Origin: Tibeticola sediminis
GTDB taxonomy: Bacteria > Pseudomonadota > Gammaproteobacteria > Burkholderiales > Burkholderiaceae_C
DNA length: 64,000 bases
Direction of reading: 5' to 3'
Assembly (NCBI RefSeq): GCF_003843835.1
Contig: NZ_RKQL01000001.1
Span: forward strand, 991,580-1,055,579
Below are positions 10,143 to 18,266 of the stretch, piece after piece; the stretch's first letter is position 1, and each line of letters starts with the position of its first letter. Made by a program: the position numbers and the translations under genes. Below the pieces are notes generated by a model. It searched no databases and was not told the origin of the DNA. It saw only the letters and a program-made list of their open reading frames with translations.

Positions 10143-10303
10143 GGCAACGCTGAATAAGTCCCCGTGATGGCGCGCGCCTGGCCGCGGGATGGGATGCGAG
10201 GCGCAAACCGCAGCCATAGCTGCAGCTATGGCGAGGATTTGCAACGAAGCAGACCGCCCGCAGCCGGGATGCGCGACGCGCGAGGGACTTGTTCAGCGTT
10301 GCC
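10143..10303 (-). mobile_element. 161-bp MITE-like element, copy 2 (inverted)
   Basis: The same 161-bp element in opposite orientation, from GGCAACGCTGAATAAG at the left to TTCAGCGTTGCC at the right. It is flanked by TTAG at 10139-10142 and TTAG at 10304-10307. It separates the glycosyl-phosphate transferase gene from the accessory region and could place a hairpin between that gene and its promoter. Confidence 0.9.
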
Positions 10304-10414
10304 TTAGAGCAACGCAAGACAGGTCCCGCGGGTACCGTGCGGCCATCACTGGGGGCTGCTTCGGCGTTACCCCGAGCCGGGTTTTCAGGCCGAACCCGGA
10401 AAGCAAAGCCCAAA

Positions 10415-10442
10415 CGAAAAAGCCCAAGCAGTGAGGCTTGGG
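10415..10442 (-). terminator. Intrinsic terminator-like hairpin
   Basis: On the minus strand, GCCCAAGC, a short loop and GCTTGGGC are followed by TTTTTCGTTT. It lies directly downstream of the tRNA-like 3' fragment. The spacing resembles that of the real tRNA-Phe and its terminator at 29979-30094. Confidence 0.6.
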
Positions 10443-10452
10443 CCCGAGCATA

Positions 10453-10500
10453 TGGTGGCGGAGCACGGAACCGAACCGACGCCGGATTCTCAGTTCCCAT
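10453..10500 (-). pseudogene. tRNA-like 3' fragment (possible attachment-site remnant)
   Basis: Read on the minus strand, the segment ends in a T loop TTCGGTT, a 5-base arm, seven acceptor-stem bases CTCCGCC, then A and CCA, with exact tRNA spacing. The 5' T-arm strand does not pair well, and no matching 5' acceptor half was found within 100 bp upstream. It looks like the 3' end of a decayed tRNA, or an attachment-site copy left by an integrating element. Its parent tRNA was not identified. Confidence 0.4.
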
Positions 10501-10631
10501 AGTAAAGCAAGGCTCTTGAGGGCGGACACCTGTACGAAACGGGCAATTCGGGATCGCGCACCGGTAGATGACTGCGCCGGCCGGCGAACCCTCTACTGGA
10601 AATCTATTGCACTAAGTGGTATGGTTTGCCG

Positions 10632-11014
10632 ATGAGAAGAGTGTTCCGCACCCGAACCTTCACCCGCTGGATGCGGAAGGCAGGCCTGACAGATGACGCC
10701 CTCTGCGATGCCGTCTCCGAGATGGTTCAGGGGCTCATCGACGCTGATCTAGGCGGCCATGTGGTGAAGAAACGGGTCGCGCTACCTGGTCAGGGCAAGC
10801 GCGGTGGAGCGCGCACCATCGTCGCGACCAAGCTGGCCGACCGGTGGTTCTTTCTCTACGGCTTTGGAATGAACGGGCCAATATCGACAAGGACGAACTG
10901 AAGGTGCTCCAGGAGGTGGCGAAAGACCTGCTGGGGTTTGACGACCGCCAGTTGGCGACCGCCCTGGCGGCGGGCGAGATTGTGGAGGCATGCAATGGCA
11001 ACGACCAAACGTAA
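10632..11014 (+). pseudogene. RelE/HigB-like toxin gene with a frameshift
   Basis: The ATG at 10632 starts MRRVFRTRTFTRWMRKAGL, followed by KKRVALPGQGKRGGARTIVA and FFLYGF, which match the RelE/HigB-type ribonuclease toxin family. After about 82 residues, near base 10880, the frame shifts. The first frame closes at 10901, while the family's C-terminal part (NIDKDELKVLQEVAKDLLGF to NGNDQT) continues in another frame to the TAA at 11012-11014. The local sequence fits loss of about four bases. The toxin is therefore probably inactive, while the downstream antitoxin gene, which overlaps its end, is intact. Confidence 0.78.
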
Positions 11015-11315
11015 GAGCCGTATCCTGGACGAGATGCATGAAACCGCGCGCGGGCTGCGCAGCGCCGGGTTCATCAGCAAGCGCCGCATGGGCGAGTTTG
11101 ATGCGCTGTGCCATCTCGACGTCCAAGAGATGCCGCCGCAGCGGATCAAATCGCTGCGCGAGCAGGCTCACCTGAGCCAGGCGGTGTTTGCGGCCGTGCT
11201 CAATACCAGCTTGTCCACGGTGCAGAAATGGGAAGTTGGCGACAAGAAGCCGAGCGGCCCGTCCCTAAAACTCCTCAACCTGATCGAGCGCAAAGGGTTG
11301 GAGGCGGTGCTGTGA
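10995..11315 (+). CDS. HigA-like antitoxin, XRE-type helix-turn-helix
   Basis: A 106-residue DNA-binding protein. The ATG at 10995 lies within the last codons of the toxin gene. The C-terminal half is a Cro/C1-type helix-turn-helix: RIKSLREQAHLSQAVFAAVL, then NTSLSTVQKWEVGDKKPSGP and LKLLNLIERKG. It would bind the paired toxin and repress the operon. Since the toxin reading frame is broken, the antitoxin may survive as a stand-alone regulator or be decaying. Confidence 0.87.
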   Translation: MATTKRKSRILDEMHETARGLRSAGFISKRRMGEFDALCHLDVQEMPPQRIKSLREQAHLSQAVFAAVLNTSLSTVQKWEVGDKKPSGPSLKLLNLIERKGLEAVL

Positions 11316-11319
11316 GGCT

Positions 11320-11475
11320 ATGAAGTCCCCGGAACAAGCCATGCTCGATGCGATTGCGCGCGATATCGATCAGCATCCCGACGTGTTGCGCCCGGTCGAT
11401 GCCAAACTCGCAGGGCGTTGTCGCGCACTGAGCGCAGGCTTGGACGTCGATCTCGATGTTCCTCTGCCACGCGAA
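11320..11475 (+). pseudogene. PrlF-type antitoxin, C-terminal remnant
   Basis: From the ATG at 11320 about 52 codons match the tail of PrlF (SohA) antitoxins: LDAIARDIDQHPDVLRPVDA, then a GLDVDLDVPLPRE end. The N-terminal AbrB-like DNA-binding domain is missing, and after about 11475 the resemblance stops, although the frame stays open to 11580. No YhaV-type toxin follows. It is probably a fragment of a second toxin-antitoxin locus. Confidence 0.55.
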
Positions 11476-11564
11476 CTGGGCGACGCAGGCATGCCCTGGT
11501 TGTCGCGCTTGGTTTCTGCTGCGAACAGCGTTGTCATGGGGACCTCGGCGACAAGGAGAAGACG

Positions 11565-11875
11565 ATGGACTACCCCGTGATGAGCGGATGGCAGGTTGCC
11601 CACCGCTGGAAGATCAGCACCAAGACGCTGCGGCGCTGGCGCGCGTCCGGCGAGGGGCTGCGCTGGCATAAGCTGTTCAACCTCGTCCGCTACCACAAGG
11701 CCGACGTGCTCGAGTTTGAACGCCGGGGCGCTTAGTACTGGAGCACCATCCTCGACGACGGCGAACGTGTGCCCAAGGTCGTCGCTCGCCCGCTGAAGGA
11801 AGCGCCTCCGCCGGAAGAGTCTGCCGCTGACTCCTTCTACCTCACCGTCAAGGAAGTGCTCGAAGCGACCGGGCG
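11565..11875 (+). pseudogene. Helix-turn-helix gene with in-frame stop, cut by IS remnant
   Basis: The ATG at 11565 opens a frame with WQVAHRWKISTKTLRRWRAS, a MerR/excisionase-like helix-turn-helix, and KADVLEFERRGA, then a TAG at 11733-11735. The same frame continues past the stop with protein-like sequence (YWSTILDDGERVPKVVARPL to FYLTVKEVLEAT) until it meets the transposase fragment at about 11876. The gene is thus doubly damaged: a nonsense codon and a truncated 3' end. Such small DNA-binding proteins are common on integrative elements. Confidence 0.6.
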
Positions 11876-12246
11876 TCGCACAGCAACTTGGGCGTGTAGT
11901 ACTGCATGCCGCTGAAGAACTGCCAAACGACGTTCTCGGTCCAGCGCTCGACGAGTTTCTCGTCGCTCACGTCGAACGCGTGCTTCAGGTACAGCAGCGC
12001 CACCATCAGGCGGATCGGCAACCGCGGCCGGCCGCGGTTGCTCACGCCAGCACCAGCCAATTGCAGCGTGGTGCCGAACAGATCCGCGCCCTCGACCACG
12101 CGGCCGGCGCGGTCCTTGTGCGCGAACGCCGGCGCCAGCGATTTCTCGATCTCATCCCACGGCATGCGCGTGGCCACTACCGCCAGCGGGTGGCGCAAGT
12201 CGATCATCTGATCCAGGCGGGCGCGGAAGAAGTCGTCGGTGGCCAT
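11876..12246 (-). pseudogene. IS5-family transposase, N-terminal fragment
   Basis: From the ATG at 12246 about 124 codons match the N-terminal domain of IS5-family transposases: FFRARLDQMIDLRHPLAVVA, then MPWDEIEKSLAPAF, RPRLPIRLMVALLYLKHAF and VWQFFSGMQYY. The DDE catalytic core is absent because the fragment stops at about 11876, where it abuts the truncated helix-turn-helix gene. No complete terminal inverted repeats were found. It cannot transpose. Its ends do not match the 161-bp MITE family, so it is not the MITE's parent on this evidence. Confidence 0.85.
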
Positions 12247-12257
12247 CGCCAGTCAAA

Positions 12258-12300
12258 AACTCCCCGGAACTGCGCTCCATTGAATCACTTCCCGGGAGTT
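12258..12300. repeat. Imperfect inverted repeat beside the transposase fragment
   Basis: AACTCCCCGGAA at 12258-12269 and TTCCCGGGAGTT at 12289-12300 pair at 11 of 12 positions around a loop of about 20 bases. It lies just upstream of the transposase start, so it may be an IS end or a hairpin. From 12301 to the CsgG-type gene at 12421 nothing else is recognisable. Confidence 0.45.
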
Positions 12301-12420
12301 ATCGCCATCGGCATTCACCCCGCCGAGCCAGTGTTCATGCGGGTTGCAGCCGAATTGCAGGCCCGACTCTGAAAAGGTTCGGACCTGGGAATCACCCTGA
12401 TCCGTCGAATTCGGCCTCAG

Positions 12421-14112
12421 TTACCAGTTCTTGTCATCAGCAGGCTTAGGAGCCGGCTCTTGATCTTTCGGTTTCTCCGTTCGCTTTGAATCTTTGGCTG
12501 CCTGAGCCTCCGGCCGGGGACGCCGCTCTGCAGCAGAAGCTGTGCTGACGGTGTCGCCATTCGGTGATTCCGAAGAGGCGCGAGCAGCGAGCAACTGCTT
12601 CAGGAGGATCGACCCAGCTTGGACCGGCTGCTTCAGTGCTCCATCTTCCATGGTCCCATAGGAGGTCTGACTAGAAACTCGATCGATGCGAACTGTGCCA
12701 ACCGGTTGCTCATTACGGCCCAAGGAGCGGCCGGTCTGGGGGTCCTTGAGCTCCTCACCCAGCAGGACAGCTTGCCACCGTTGACCCACTTTCAGCACAT
12801 CTCCGCCCTGGCTCAACACCACCTGGTCGCCGCTCATAGAAACCACGGACACCGGGAAGATTTCCGTGACGATGGCTGCGCCGATCTGTGTCGCCAACGA
12901 ATTCATCATTTCCTCCGACATGCTTTTGCCGTCGATCACGCGGGGCATCGTGCTCGGATCAGCCGAGGCGAGCTTGTGCTCAAAGCTGTTGGACATCACC
13001 ACTTGGCCGGTCGAAGCGTTCAGCAAACGGAGGGTGATTCGTCCACCGCCCGAGTACGAGATGAGCTCCCGATCGGACATCCGTAGCTTCTGCACCGTAC
13101 GAGGGTATTCAAACTGCTCGACGGTAGGAATCAGGATTAGGTCCGTCGCCAATTGTTGCCCGATACGAGCCGAATCCTGGATACGGACATTTCCGCTGCT
13201 GATGTGGTCCACCTCAGCTTGCAAATCAGCCCCAAACTCGCGATCCAGAACGATGAAGCGCTTCGTCTGAGTCAGGATGTCTGAGAGCCTGGCGCGCACT
13301 GTGCGCGCTACTTCCTCAGCCGGGACTTTCCGGTCACCAACCGCGTAAGTCGCGGTCAGCATCTTCGGCATGGCGACCACAATCTTCGGGCGTCCTTGCT
13401 CGTCCGGTGCTCGGTACTGCGCAACATCTACCTTCAGGCGCACCTTCCAGTAACTACGCATCTTCTTGTAGTGCACGTCAGACTCGTAAGAGGAGGCGCC
13501 GCGCTTGACGTCGACCTGGGCCTTCTCGCTGTAGTTGGCCGAACCGCTGAATGAGCCTGACGCGTTGGCCGAGTCAGTTCCCGACTTGGCGGTAGCGCTG
13601 CTGTTGCTGCGCACATTGGCCGAATTGCTAACCGAAGCTGACGCGGAGTAGCTATAGCCTTCGTCACTTGCCCGAACCCGCCCGATAGTTTCCTCGTCCA
13701 ACTTGGTAACTTCTTCTTGAGACAGGATCTCAAAACCGGTCACGGCACCTTGGCTAGCCGCAAGGACCTTCTGAACGAAGGCCTCCCCTCGAATAGAGTC
13801 GGCGCCCCCGCTGCTGGAGGAAATTCCGAGCTCTGCCCTGAGGCTTTGCATTTGACCTGCCACACGTACACCGTTGACCTGCGCCACGGCGGACTGCAAC
13901 GCAGAAACTACGGCCAACTCTTGCGTACTGCCGATCCCTTCAACCTCTCGAGTGACCTTAGTGACGCCACCGAAATCAGGAGAGCCCTTTTGCGTAGAGG
14001 CTGCTGGCGCAGGCGCGCTGGCCGCACTAGGTGCGGGCGCCTCCTCCTGCTTGCTGCAAGCAGCCAAGACTACGAGCAGGACACCAGCCAGACAGCATTT
14101 CAATTGATGCAT
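12421..14112 (-). CDS. CsgG/HfaB-like outer-membrane lipoprotein
   Basis: A 563-residue protein. The ATG at 14112 gives a lipoprotein signal with lipobox LAAC (VVLAACSKQ) followed by an Ala/Pro-rich linker. The middle, from about residue 240, carries the CsgG-like core: AMPKMLTATYAVGDRKVPAE, TVRARLSDILTQTKRFIVLD, then ATDLILIPTVEQFEY. A Ser/Asn/Ala-rich stretch (residues about 150-210) and a charged Pro/Lys-rich tail are extra to the about 280-residue curli secretin CsgG. CsgG proteins form outer-membrane export pores. No curli subunit gene is nearby. It is the last of four minus-strand genes of visibly lower GC. Confidence 0.75.
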   Translation of the reverse strand: MHQLKCCLAGVLLVVLAACSKQEEAPAPSAASAPAPAASTQKGSPDFGGVTKVTREVEGIGSTQELAVVSALQSAVAQVNGVRVAGQMQSLRAELGISSSSGGADSIRGEAFVQKVLAASQGAVTGFEILSQEEVTKLDEETIGRVRASDEGYSYSASASVSNSANVRSNSSATAKSGTDSANASGSFSGSANYSEKAQVDVKRGASSYESDVHYKKMRSYWKVRLKVDVAQYRAPDEQGRPKIVVAMPKMLTATYAVGDRKVPAEEVARTVRARLSDILTQTKRFIVLDREFGADLQAEVDHISSGNVRIQDSARIGQQLATDLILIPTVEQFEYPRTVQKLRMSDRELISYSGGGRITLRLLNASTGQVVMSNSFEHKLASADPSTMPRVIDGKSMSEEMMNSLATQIGAAIVTEIFPVSVVSMSGDQVVLSQGGDVLKVGQRWQAVLLGEELKDPQTGRSLGRNEQPVGTVRIDRVSSQTSYGTMEDGALKQPVQAGSILLKQLLAARASSESPNGDTVSTASAAERRPRPEAQAAKDSKRTEKPKDQEPAPKPADDKNW

Positions 14113-14146
14113 TACGACTCTCCCTTTTCGTTGCGGTAGTTCAGGT

Positions 14147-14773
14147 TCAGAGCAGGCTGGTAGCGTCCTTGGGCACTTCGACGCCGTTGCTCTTGGCAAA
14201 GTCCACTGCGCTGTGAAGAACGCTCGTCAGATTCGTGACGCTCGACGGGAGGGTCTTTACGATGTAGGCGCCAGCTTGCAGCTTGCCCATTTGCAGGGGA
14301 GATATCGACGACAGCCCCGACGCGAAACCTTGCGCATCGTTGCGCATGTCCACGTACTTCTTGACTCCGCTCGCAAGTGCGACCAGCCCTTGGGCGTACT
14401 TCGCCTTGGCTTCGGCATCCTTCAACTTAGCGCCAGACTTAAGGGCTTCTGAGACTGCGGCTGCATCAGCGCTGATAACCTTATCTTGGGCCTCGATGTC
14501 CTTCGCCGAAAGCGAGTCAGAAGTAGCGGATGCATTGACAGCCTGCGCCTTGATGCCAAGCGCATCAGCGAAGTGACCGTTTGCTGTCAGCACATCCTTA
14601 CCGGCGGCGACATAGCGACGGACTAGTTGATCCTGCTGTGCGCCAAGATCAGCGGACGCCTCGGACTTCTTGCCGCCGAGCATGCCGCCGAGCATGCCGC
14701 CAAATTGCGCCTGGCAGACGGGGGACAAAGTGAGGGCACCGATGGCGCAGAGGGTAATGAGGTACTTATTCAC
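14147..14773 (-). CDS. Secreted helical protein of unknown function
   Basis: A 208-residue protein with a signal peptide (LITLCAIGALTLSPVCQA) and, right after cleavage, a glycine/methionine repeat FGGMLGGMLGGKK. The remainder is Ala-rich and predicted helical, with a conserved-looking AAGKDVLTANGHFADALGIK segment. I do not recognise a family with certainty. It sits between the FlgT-like gene and the CsgG-type lipoprotein gene, with 34 bp to the latter, so it is probably made and exported with them. It may be a partner or cargo of the pore. Confidence 0.6.
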   Translation of the reverse strand: MNKYLITLCAIGALTLSPVCQAQFGGMLGGMLGGKKSEASADLGAQQDQLVRRYVAAGKDVLTANGHFADALGIKAQAVNASATSDSLSAKDIEAQDKVISADAAAVSEALKSGAKLKDAEAKAKYAQGLVALASGVKKYVDMRNDAQGFASGLSSISPLQMGKLQAGAYIVKTLPSSVTNLTSVLHSAVDFAKSNGVEVPKDATSLL

Positions 14774-14825
14774 AGCGGGCTCCTATTTGGGGTTGAGGAA
14801 CGTTGCCTACGACTAGGCTGGGCAA

Positions 14826-16013
14826 TCAACGTACGCCCAGATTGGCCAGGCGAGTTGAGAGTTCTTGAGCTGCATTGCTAGCGGCGGACTTGAGGGCATT
14901 GGCCCTTGCTTCAGCCTCTGTCGGACCGACGCCTGCATAAACGATAGGGCCGACTGCTGCGCGAGTACGCGGAATGGGACGAGTCACATCCCAAAGCTTG
15001 GCATTCACAGTGACGGCGACACGCTGCAAACCAGTCTGCGGATCCTTCTCGGCCAAGCCCACGTCGAGGGTACCCAAAGCGACCAGGGGGATCTCCGACT
15101 GCTTCATAGCAGCCGCGATGTTTCGCAGGGTCTGCGGCTGAAGGTCATTCCCCGACTGGTAGTCGGCTTCAATAGCCGCGATCTTGAACTTGTCTGTTTC
15201 GACCATGGCGCCTTCAATGACGTCATAGCCCGCCTGCGAGAACGCCGAGACGAACACCTGGTTGAGGTTTGCGCTGGGCAAGATTCGCCATGAGGTCTCG
15301 CTTGCCTTGCGGGTGATGCTACCGCCGGTCTCGACAATGGCGGTACTCGTTGTGCCGGCCTTGGAAGCAACGGCGACATCAACCTCATCAGTCCTAGAGC
15401 CAGAGGTTTCGATCTGCCCCTTCTTGATCGACTCCCCCTCGCTGGTCTTCTCTTTGACCGTACTTTTTCCGGACTGGGATGCATTCGCCGTTACCTGAAC
15501 AGACGCGTCGGCACGCTTGTAGACCCGATCGTCGAAGGACTTCATGCTCGCCATCTCCCGAGAGACGAACACGAAGCTCATTGCCGACTTCTCACTCTCC
15601 GCAGCCTTCCCAATCGCCGAGCTTGACTGCATGGCATTACGCAGGTTGGCAACGTTCAGTGAAGCTCGAACAACGACTGAGTACTTCAAGTCCTTTGTGT
15701 TGTCGTCCTCGGAAAGCACCACCGAATCCAAGATGTACCGCCCTGGCTCGGCGAGGACCTTTGCCCGAATTGAATCAAAGCTTGCGGCTTCTGCCTGCCC
15801 AGCCTCAGCAAAGTAGGCTTCAACGGCCTTCAGCATGGCCTCTTGTTGAGCCTTCTGCTTGACGCTAGCCGGCACTTGCTTTCGGTCGAAGGTGCCGAGT
15901 GCATCCTTGTAGTTAATAACAAACTGCCCGCGAGCTTGATGAATCTGAGCTTTGACGGGCGTGAGGAACACCAACAATGCTGCGAAGAAAGCGAAGTACT
16001 TCATTGTTTGCAT
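14826..16013 (-). CDS. Periplasmic protein with FlgT/LPP20-like N-terminal region
   Basis: A 395-residue protein with a signal peptide (YFAFFAALLVFLTPVKA). The mature start, ARGQFVINYKDALG followed by QKAQQEAMLKAVEAYFAEAG, resembles the repeated alanine/arginine-patterned helix of FlgT/LPP20-type envelope proteins. A later Ser/Thr-rich part (residues about 180-240) and a second domain ending in GVGPTEAEARANALKSAASN are visible. The start at 16013 overlaps the upstream gene by 13 bp. The assignment is by pattern only. A link to flagella is not supported here, since no flagellar gene is near. Confidence 0.5.
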   Translation of the reverse strand: MQTMKYFAFFAALLVFLTPVKAQIHQARGQFVINYKDALGTFDRKQVPASVKQKAQQEAMLKAVEAYFAEAGQAEAASFDSIRAKVLAEPGRYILDSVVLSEDDNTKDLKYSVVVRASLNVANLRNAMQSSSAIGKAAESEKSAMSFVFVSREMASMKSFDDRVYKRADASVQVTANASQSGKSTVKEKTSEGESIKKGQIETSGSRTDEVDVAVASKAGTTSTAIVETGGSITRKASETSWRILPSANLNQVFVSAFSQAGYDVIEGAMVETDKFKIAAIEADYQSGNDLQPQTLRNIAAAMKQSEIPLVALGTLDVGLAEKDPQTGLQRVAVTVNAKLWDVTRPIPRTRAAVGPIVYAGVGPTEAEARANALKSAASNAAQELSTRLANLGVR

Positions 16014-17239
16014 AGCTTCATCAACTCCTTAACTTGGATAAGCTGGGCGGAAATGTCTTTGGCCGACGCAGCAGACTGAATCCACTTGGGGTCACCAGAC
16101 TCATTGATAGCCAATGCTGTCTTGACGAACAGACCGTTCAATGCGTCGTAAAAGTGCGGTCCATCGTCAACGTACGTCTGACTGGCTGGAATGACCCGTG
16201 TCTCACCGTTCTTCAGTGCTGAACTAAAGAACAGCTTGCCGCTCAGCGGCTCCTCAATGCGAAGGTCGGCATATGCGCCATAGACGTAGCTCGTTGCACC
16301 ACCGGCAACCTCAGCAAACTTGATCTTCCGGAAGCCAGACAGAGTCACGCTGATCTCGTAGTCCGGCTTGGGCAGCTTAAGCTCCCAGACCGTACCGTCC
16401 GAAACTCGAACAGACATCACATTCCCGATGGCGTAGCCCTTGGAGTACGGAACGATTGGCACACCTACTCGGGTCGAGATAGCCTCAGCCACCACGTCTG
16501 CAGCCCATGTCTGAGCATCTGAGGGGACGTCTCGAACGAATGCGGGCAGCCCTTCGTTAGCTTCGGGCTTGATCTCGACTTTTGTGACCTGTAGGAAGCG
16601 GCTCACCGACGCCGGCGGCACAGCAGCACTGAGGCTTTGCACGAACCGACTAATCAATCCAGGTTTGCCATTTGCCCCTTCAAACACGAGCTTGACTCGC
16701 GCGTCAATCTCCTCGTCTGTTGGCGCGTGATCTAGGAGGTCGACGTAGGCAAAGCTCAATGGATATGCGCGGACCACGTTCATCGACTTGAAGTCGAACA
16801 CCATTGCTTGGCCGCGAATGATGACGGCAAGCTTTCTGAGGTTTCCGAATTGCTCGATAGAGACGGTCTCGTTGCCGATGACCAGAGCTGCAGCGAGCGC
16901 TTGATCACGCCCTCTGAGCGACTCGAGCTGCGTCGAGATGCGGAAGTTCTGCGGCGGGGCGTCCTTCAGCCCGACCACTAAGCGCTGGTAGATCGGTAGT
17001 CCCGCAGCCTGCTGCGCTTGTTCGTAGCGCCTTGAGTAGGGAAACCGCGTCGATATCTGAGACTCGGAGCCCAGGTACGCATACCCGGCGAGAGCCAACT
17101 CAGTCCGGTTGTCAGCTCTAGTCGGGGCTGAGATCGCCGCCAAAGCGACAACAACCATCAACGGCGCAAGGCACCGTGTCCTAATGACGGCGCTGCTGAG
17201 CCAGTCTGCTGCAGTTTCATAGCGTGATGTTGAGCTCAC
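16001..17239 (-). CDS. Exported protein of unknown function, first gene of the CsgG-type operon
   Basis: A 412-residue protein with a signal segment (CLAPLMVVVALAAISAPTRA) and no other membrane stretch. I do not recognise the family. Visible features are NRTELALAGYAYLGSESQI near the mature start, a central Val/Ile-rich region (RKLAVIIRGQAMVFDF) and SYVYGAYADLRIEEPLSG near residue 310. It heads the four-gene minus-strand operon and overlaps the next gene. The ATG at 17239 gives a rather long N-region, and a downstream start is possible. Base composition is less GC-rich than in flanking core genes. Confidence 0.6.
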   Translation of the reverse strand: MSSTSRYETAADWLSSAVIRTRCLAPLMVVVALAAISAPTRADNRTELALAGYAYLGSESQISTRFPYSRRYEQAQQAAGLPIYQRLVVGLKDAPPQNFRISTQLESLRGRDQALAAALVIGNETVSIEQFGNLRKLAVIIRGQAMVFDFKSMNVVRAYPLSFAYVDLLDHAPTDEEIDARVKLVFEGANGKPGLISRFVQSLSAAVPPASVSRFLQVTKVEIKPEANEGLPAFVRDVPSDAQTWAADVVAEAISTRVGVPIVPYSKGYAIGNVMSVRVSDGTVWELKLPKPDYEISVTLSGFRKIKFAEVAGGATSYVYGAYADLRIEEPLSGKLFFSSALKNGETRVIPASQTYVDDGPHFYDALNGLFVKTALAINESGDPKWIQSAASAKDISAQLIQVKELMKLCKQ

Positions 17240-17497
17240 GCAACCTCCCTCCTATCTACTTTTTGTTTCGAAGATTCTAGCTTGTTGCCAGCAGCTCAGC
17301 TACTAGGTGGAAGTGACCTGCCCCCTTCAGCCGTACCAGTAATTCGGTTGTGGCCCTTGGGTTGAAGGTTAATGGATCTGGGCACGGATCTCGTGACGAG
17401 CGGCGTCGCCTGCCTGTTGAGGTAGTTTTTTTGTGACCGCGTGGCGCTCGGTCGCCACCGCTACAGGACTTGCCAACCACAACCGACCGCCTCTAAA

Positions 17498-17700
17498 CCC
17501 GCGCCAACACAGGAAGTGCCCTCGCGAACGCTCGCGAGACCACCAGAGAAAACGGAGAACGGAGAGGCGGCGGTGGGGCAGAAAACGCGAGTTCTGAAGG
17601 AGCGGCGCTCGCGAGGCCATGCCTGGATACCGCGCCAACACTGGGAACAACAGACGAAAAAAACCAACCGAGAGTGGTTGGTTTTTTTGGAATTGGTGGT
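17498..17700. repeat. tRNA-linked repeat, copy A
   Basis: About 200 bp that align along their whole length with 29822-30018, next to tRNA-Phe. Shared blocks in the same order are AACCCGCGCCA, GAACGCTCGCGAG (GAACGCTCACGAG in copy B), CAGAGAAAA, GAGAGGCG, GCGCTCGCGAGGC and CCGCGCCAACACTGG, then a terminator hairpin. CGCGCCAACAC occurs at both ends as an internal direct repeat. Here no tRNA follows, only a loosely tRNA-like GGTGGTGCAGACGCGACCGG at 17696-17715. Confidence 0.7.
17656..17688. terminator. Bidirectional terminator hairpin
   Basis: AAAAAAACCAACC, a short loop, then GGTTGGTTTTTTT. The run of A before and of T after the stem would let it stop transcription on either strand. It is at the same place in the repeat as the tRNA-Phe terminator. 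Confidence 0.7.
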
Positions 17701-17972
17701 GCAGACGCGACCGGAATCCAACCCACTCTCTCAACGATTGAGCAATCCCGGGCAATCCTGCGGGTTGTTGTGGACGCAATGGCCTCGGCAATGAACGCCG
17801 GTCAGTCAGTGCAGGGCGGACTCTCACCTTGTGCGGCGCCGATTGACCGGTAGCGTCGCAGCCTACCATCGAGTGGTTAGCCCCAGCTATGACCGATGGC
17901 CCGCCAGCGCGTGTTGGTCAACGAGTTGGCCCGACATCCGCTGGCGTGCAGTTCACGAATTGAATCGAGTAG

Positions 17973-18266
17973 TCAACCGCCGGAATGACCCTGACGGAGA
18001 AGACCATCGAGTCGAGCGACCTCGTTGCCGTTGGCTGTAATCTTCTGGCCATCGGCCGTTTCGAGCAATTGCCCCTCTTTCAGGTTGATAGCCCGTCCGA
18101 ACTTGTCTTCCAGCGCCGTCTTGCCGTCCTCGAATACATACAGGGTTCCACCGTCCTTGAGGAGGAACATTTTCTTGGCGCTGGCCGCTGCCGCGTCACC
18201 AGCGAACGATGGGGTTACGATGGCGCTCAGCACGGTGGCGGCGACAACAGCGGTAATCCTGGCTTT
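17973..18266 (-). CDS. copK: CopK family periplasmic copper-binding protein
   Basis: A 97-residue protein. The ATG at 18266 gives a signal peptide ending TPSFAG. The mature part follows CopK of Cupriavidus: MFLLKDGGTLYVFEDGKTAL, EDKFGRAINLKEGQLLETAD, GNEVARLDGLLRQGHSGG. CopK binds Cu(I) through methionines and Cu(II) with raised affinity. This copy has fewer methionines in the mature part than the Cupriavidus protein, which may weaken Cu(I) binding. It is the last gene of the copper set, 426 bp beyond the ATPase gene and therefore probably with its own promoter. Confidence 0.85.
   Translation of the reverse strand, partial: KARITAVVAATVLSAIVTPSFAGDAAAASAKKMFLLKDGGTLYVFEDGKTALEDKFGRAINLKEGQLLETADGQKITANGNEVARLDGLLRQGHSGG

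Larger units (their letters stand above)
10304..10631. other. Gap with terminator and tRNA-like remnant, no gene
   Basis: No coding signal is visible. The stretch holds a minus-strand terminator-like hairpin and a 3' tRNA-like fragment, each listed separately. The rest, about 10500-10625, has no recognisable element except a short AT-richer strip just before the toxin gene, which may hold its promoter. Confidence 0.6.
17240..17972. other. Intergenic region with tRNA-linked repeat, no gene
   Basis: No coding frame here shows protein family resemblance. Right upstream of the CsgG-type operon, TAGATAGGAGG-like sequence at about 17244-17260 on the plus strand contains the operon's ribosome site on the other strand. 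The middle holds copy A of the tRNA-linked repeat. Bases 17780-17972 show nothing recognisable. Confidence 0.5.

Noticed and set aside
11876..12246. The IS5-type fragment as the active parent of the MITE family
   Set aside because: It lacks the catalytic core, and no GGCAACGCTGAA end is found beside it.
17461..17726. Short open frames on the minus strand of repeat copy A that resemble frames beside tRNA-Phe
   Set aside because: The likeness comes from the shared DNA repeat. There is no start with a ribosome site, and indels between copies are not multiples of three.
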